From CAIWHR01 sp963843595 (GTDB taxonomy: Bacteria; Pseudomonadota; Gammaproteobacteria; Burkholderiales; Casimicrobiaceae), in the NCBI GenBank assembly GCA_963843595.1, contig CAWJLG010000011.1, positions 1 through 64,000 of the forward strand: a stretch of 64,000 bases of DNA, given 5' to 3'. The notes under the pieces were generated by a model. It saw only the letters and a program-made list of their open reading frames with translations, had not been told where the DNA came from and ran no database searches. Position 1 is the stretch's first letter, and the number at the start of each line of letters is the position of its first letter. Below, in pieces: positions 63,866 through 64,000 of the stretch. The position numbers were made by a program, and so were the translations under genes.

Positions 63866-64000
63866 GAATGTGTGGACGCGGGCGGTCGAGGGGGTCCCGT
63901 ATAATTCGCGCAGTCCGCCCGCAGTCTGCGCTTCGCCAGCGTGCGGTGCATCGCGCACCGCACTGCCGGACGATCTTCCGCCATCCAGAAAACACGGCCG
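63866..64000. promoter_or_regulatory. Region upstream of gspC at the right edge
   Basis: A perfect TATAAT (63900-63905) on the plus strand and a 9-bp hairpin GTGCGGTGC / GCACCGCAC (63941-63949, 63955-63963). No -35 box is convincing. They would fit a promoter and leader for a plus-strand gene beyond the edge. Confidence 0.4.

Noticed and set aside
1..64000. CRISPR arrays, tRNA, rRNA, prophage or transposase genes
   Set aside because: None seen; no regular repeat-spacer pattern, no tRNA-like cloverleaf noticed and no integrase or transposase motif in any frame.

Overview
The window is high-GC chromosomal DNA from a betaproteobacterium. The evidence is gene order: ribF-ileS-lspA-ispH, gyrA-pheA-hisC-tyrA-aroA-cmk-rpsA-ihfB-lapA-lapB, and an ompA-family gene followed (after an amidohydrolase) by ubiG-gph. 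Orphan PEP-CTERM anchor sequence, sigma-54 type promoters and a two-gene AddAB-like repair pair also fit. No rRNA, tRNA, CRISPR array, insertion sequence or prophage was recognised.

Left part (1-5.3 kb) is decayed accessory DNA. It holds a small-protein pseudogene with two in-frame stops, a secreted M6 (immune inhibitor A-like) metalloprotease whose signal peptide is cut off by an amber codon, a periplasmic c-type cytochrome, and the tail of a PEP-CTERM protein gene. Two near-identical terminators lie here. From 5.4 to 16.7 kb are single genes: an SDR/DUF2867 protein, an M20 peptidase, a DnaQ-UvrC-type nuclease fusion divergent from a LexA-like repressor, a frameshifted patatin, a molybdopterin oxidoreductase, an aldo/keto reductase, and two small proteins (a J-domain without HPD and a four-Cys protein), each behind a sigma-54-like promoter.

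From 16.8 to 28.4 kb come an AddB-like nuclease overlapping an AddA-like helicase-nuclease, then ribF-ileS-lspA-ispH. From 28 to 42.8 kb: a DUF2069 membrane protein, two paralogous proteins with possible PilZ-like tails, an alpha/beta hydrolase, a lipoprotein, a NUDIX hydrolase, cysI-DUF934 followed by a scar resembling the end of cysA, cbiX, a three-gene Gtr-like glycosylation operon, and a TPR-OGT protein.

From 42.8 to 59 kb a nearly continuous minus-strand run encodes GyrA, the aromatic/His aminotransferase branch (PheA, HisC, TyrA, AroA), Cmk, ribosomal protein S1, IHF-beta, LapA/LapB, PyrF, Ugd, heptose kinase and RadA. serC, which I expect between gyrA and pheA in this group, is absent. 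The right end has a frameshifted OmpA-family gene, an amidohydrolase, ubiG, gph and a GspC-like type II secretion gene.

The most unusual signals are: the LexA-like gene with CGAAC-N4-GTTCG operators placed inside its own promoter and over its start codon, with a probable leaderless transcript; the paired sigma-54-like promoters over two small orphan genes; the cys scar; and Leu at GyrA position 83. Several breaks (M6 amber, patatin and ompA frameshifts) must be checked against reads, because two of them fall in G/C-rich runs or repeats.
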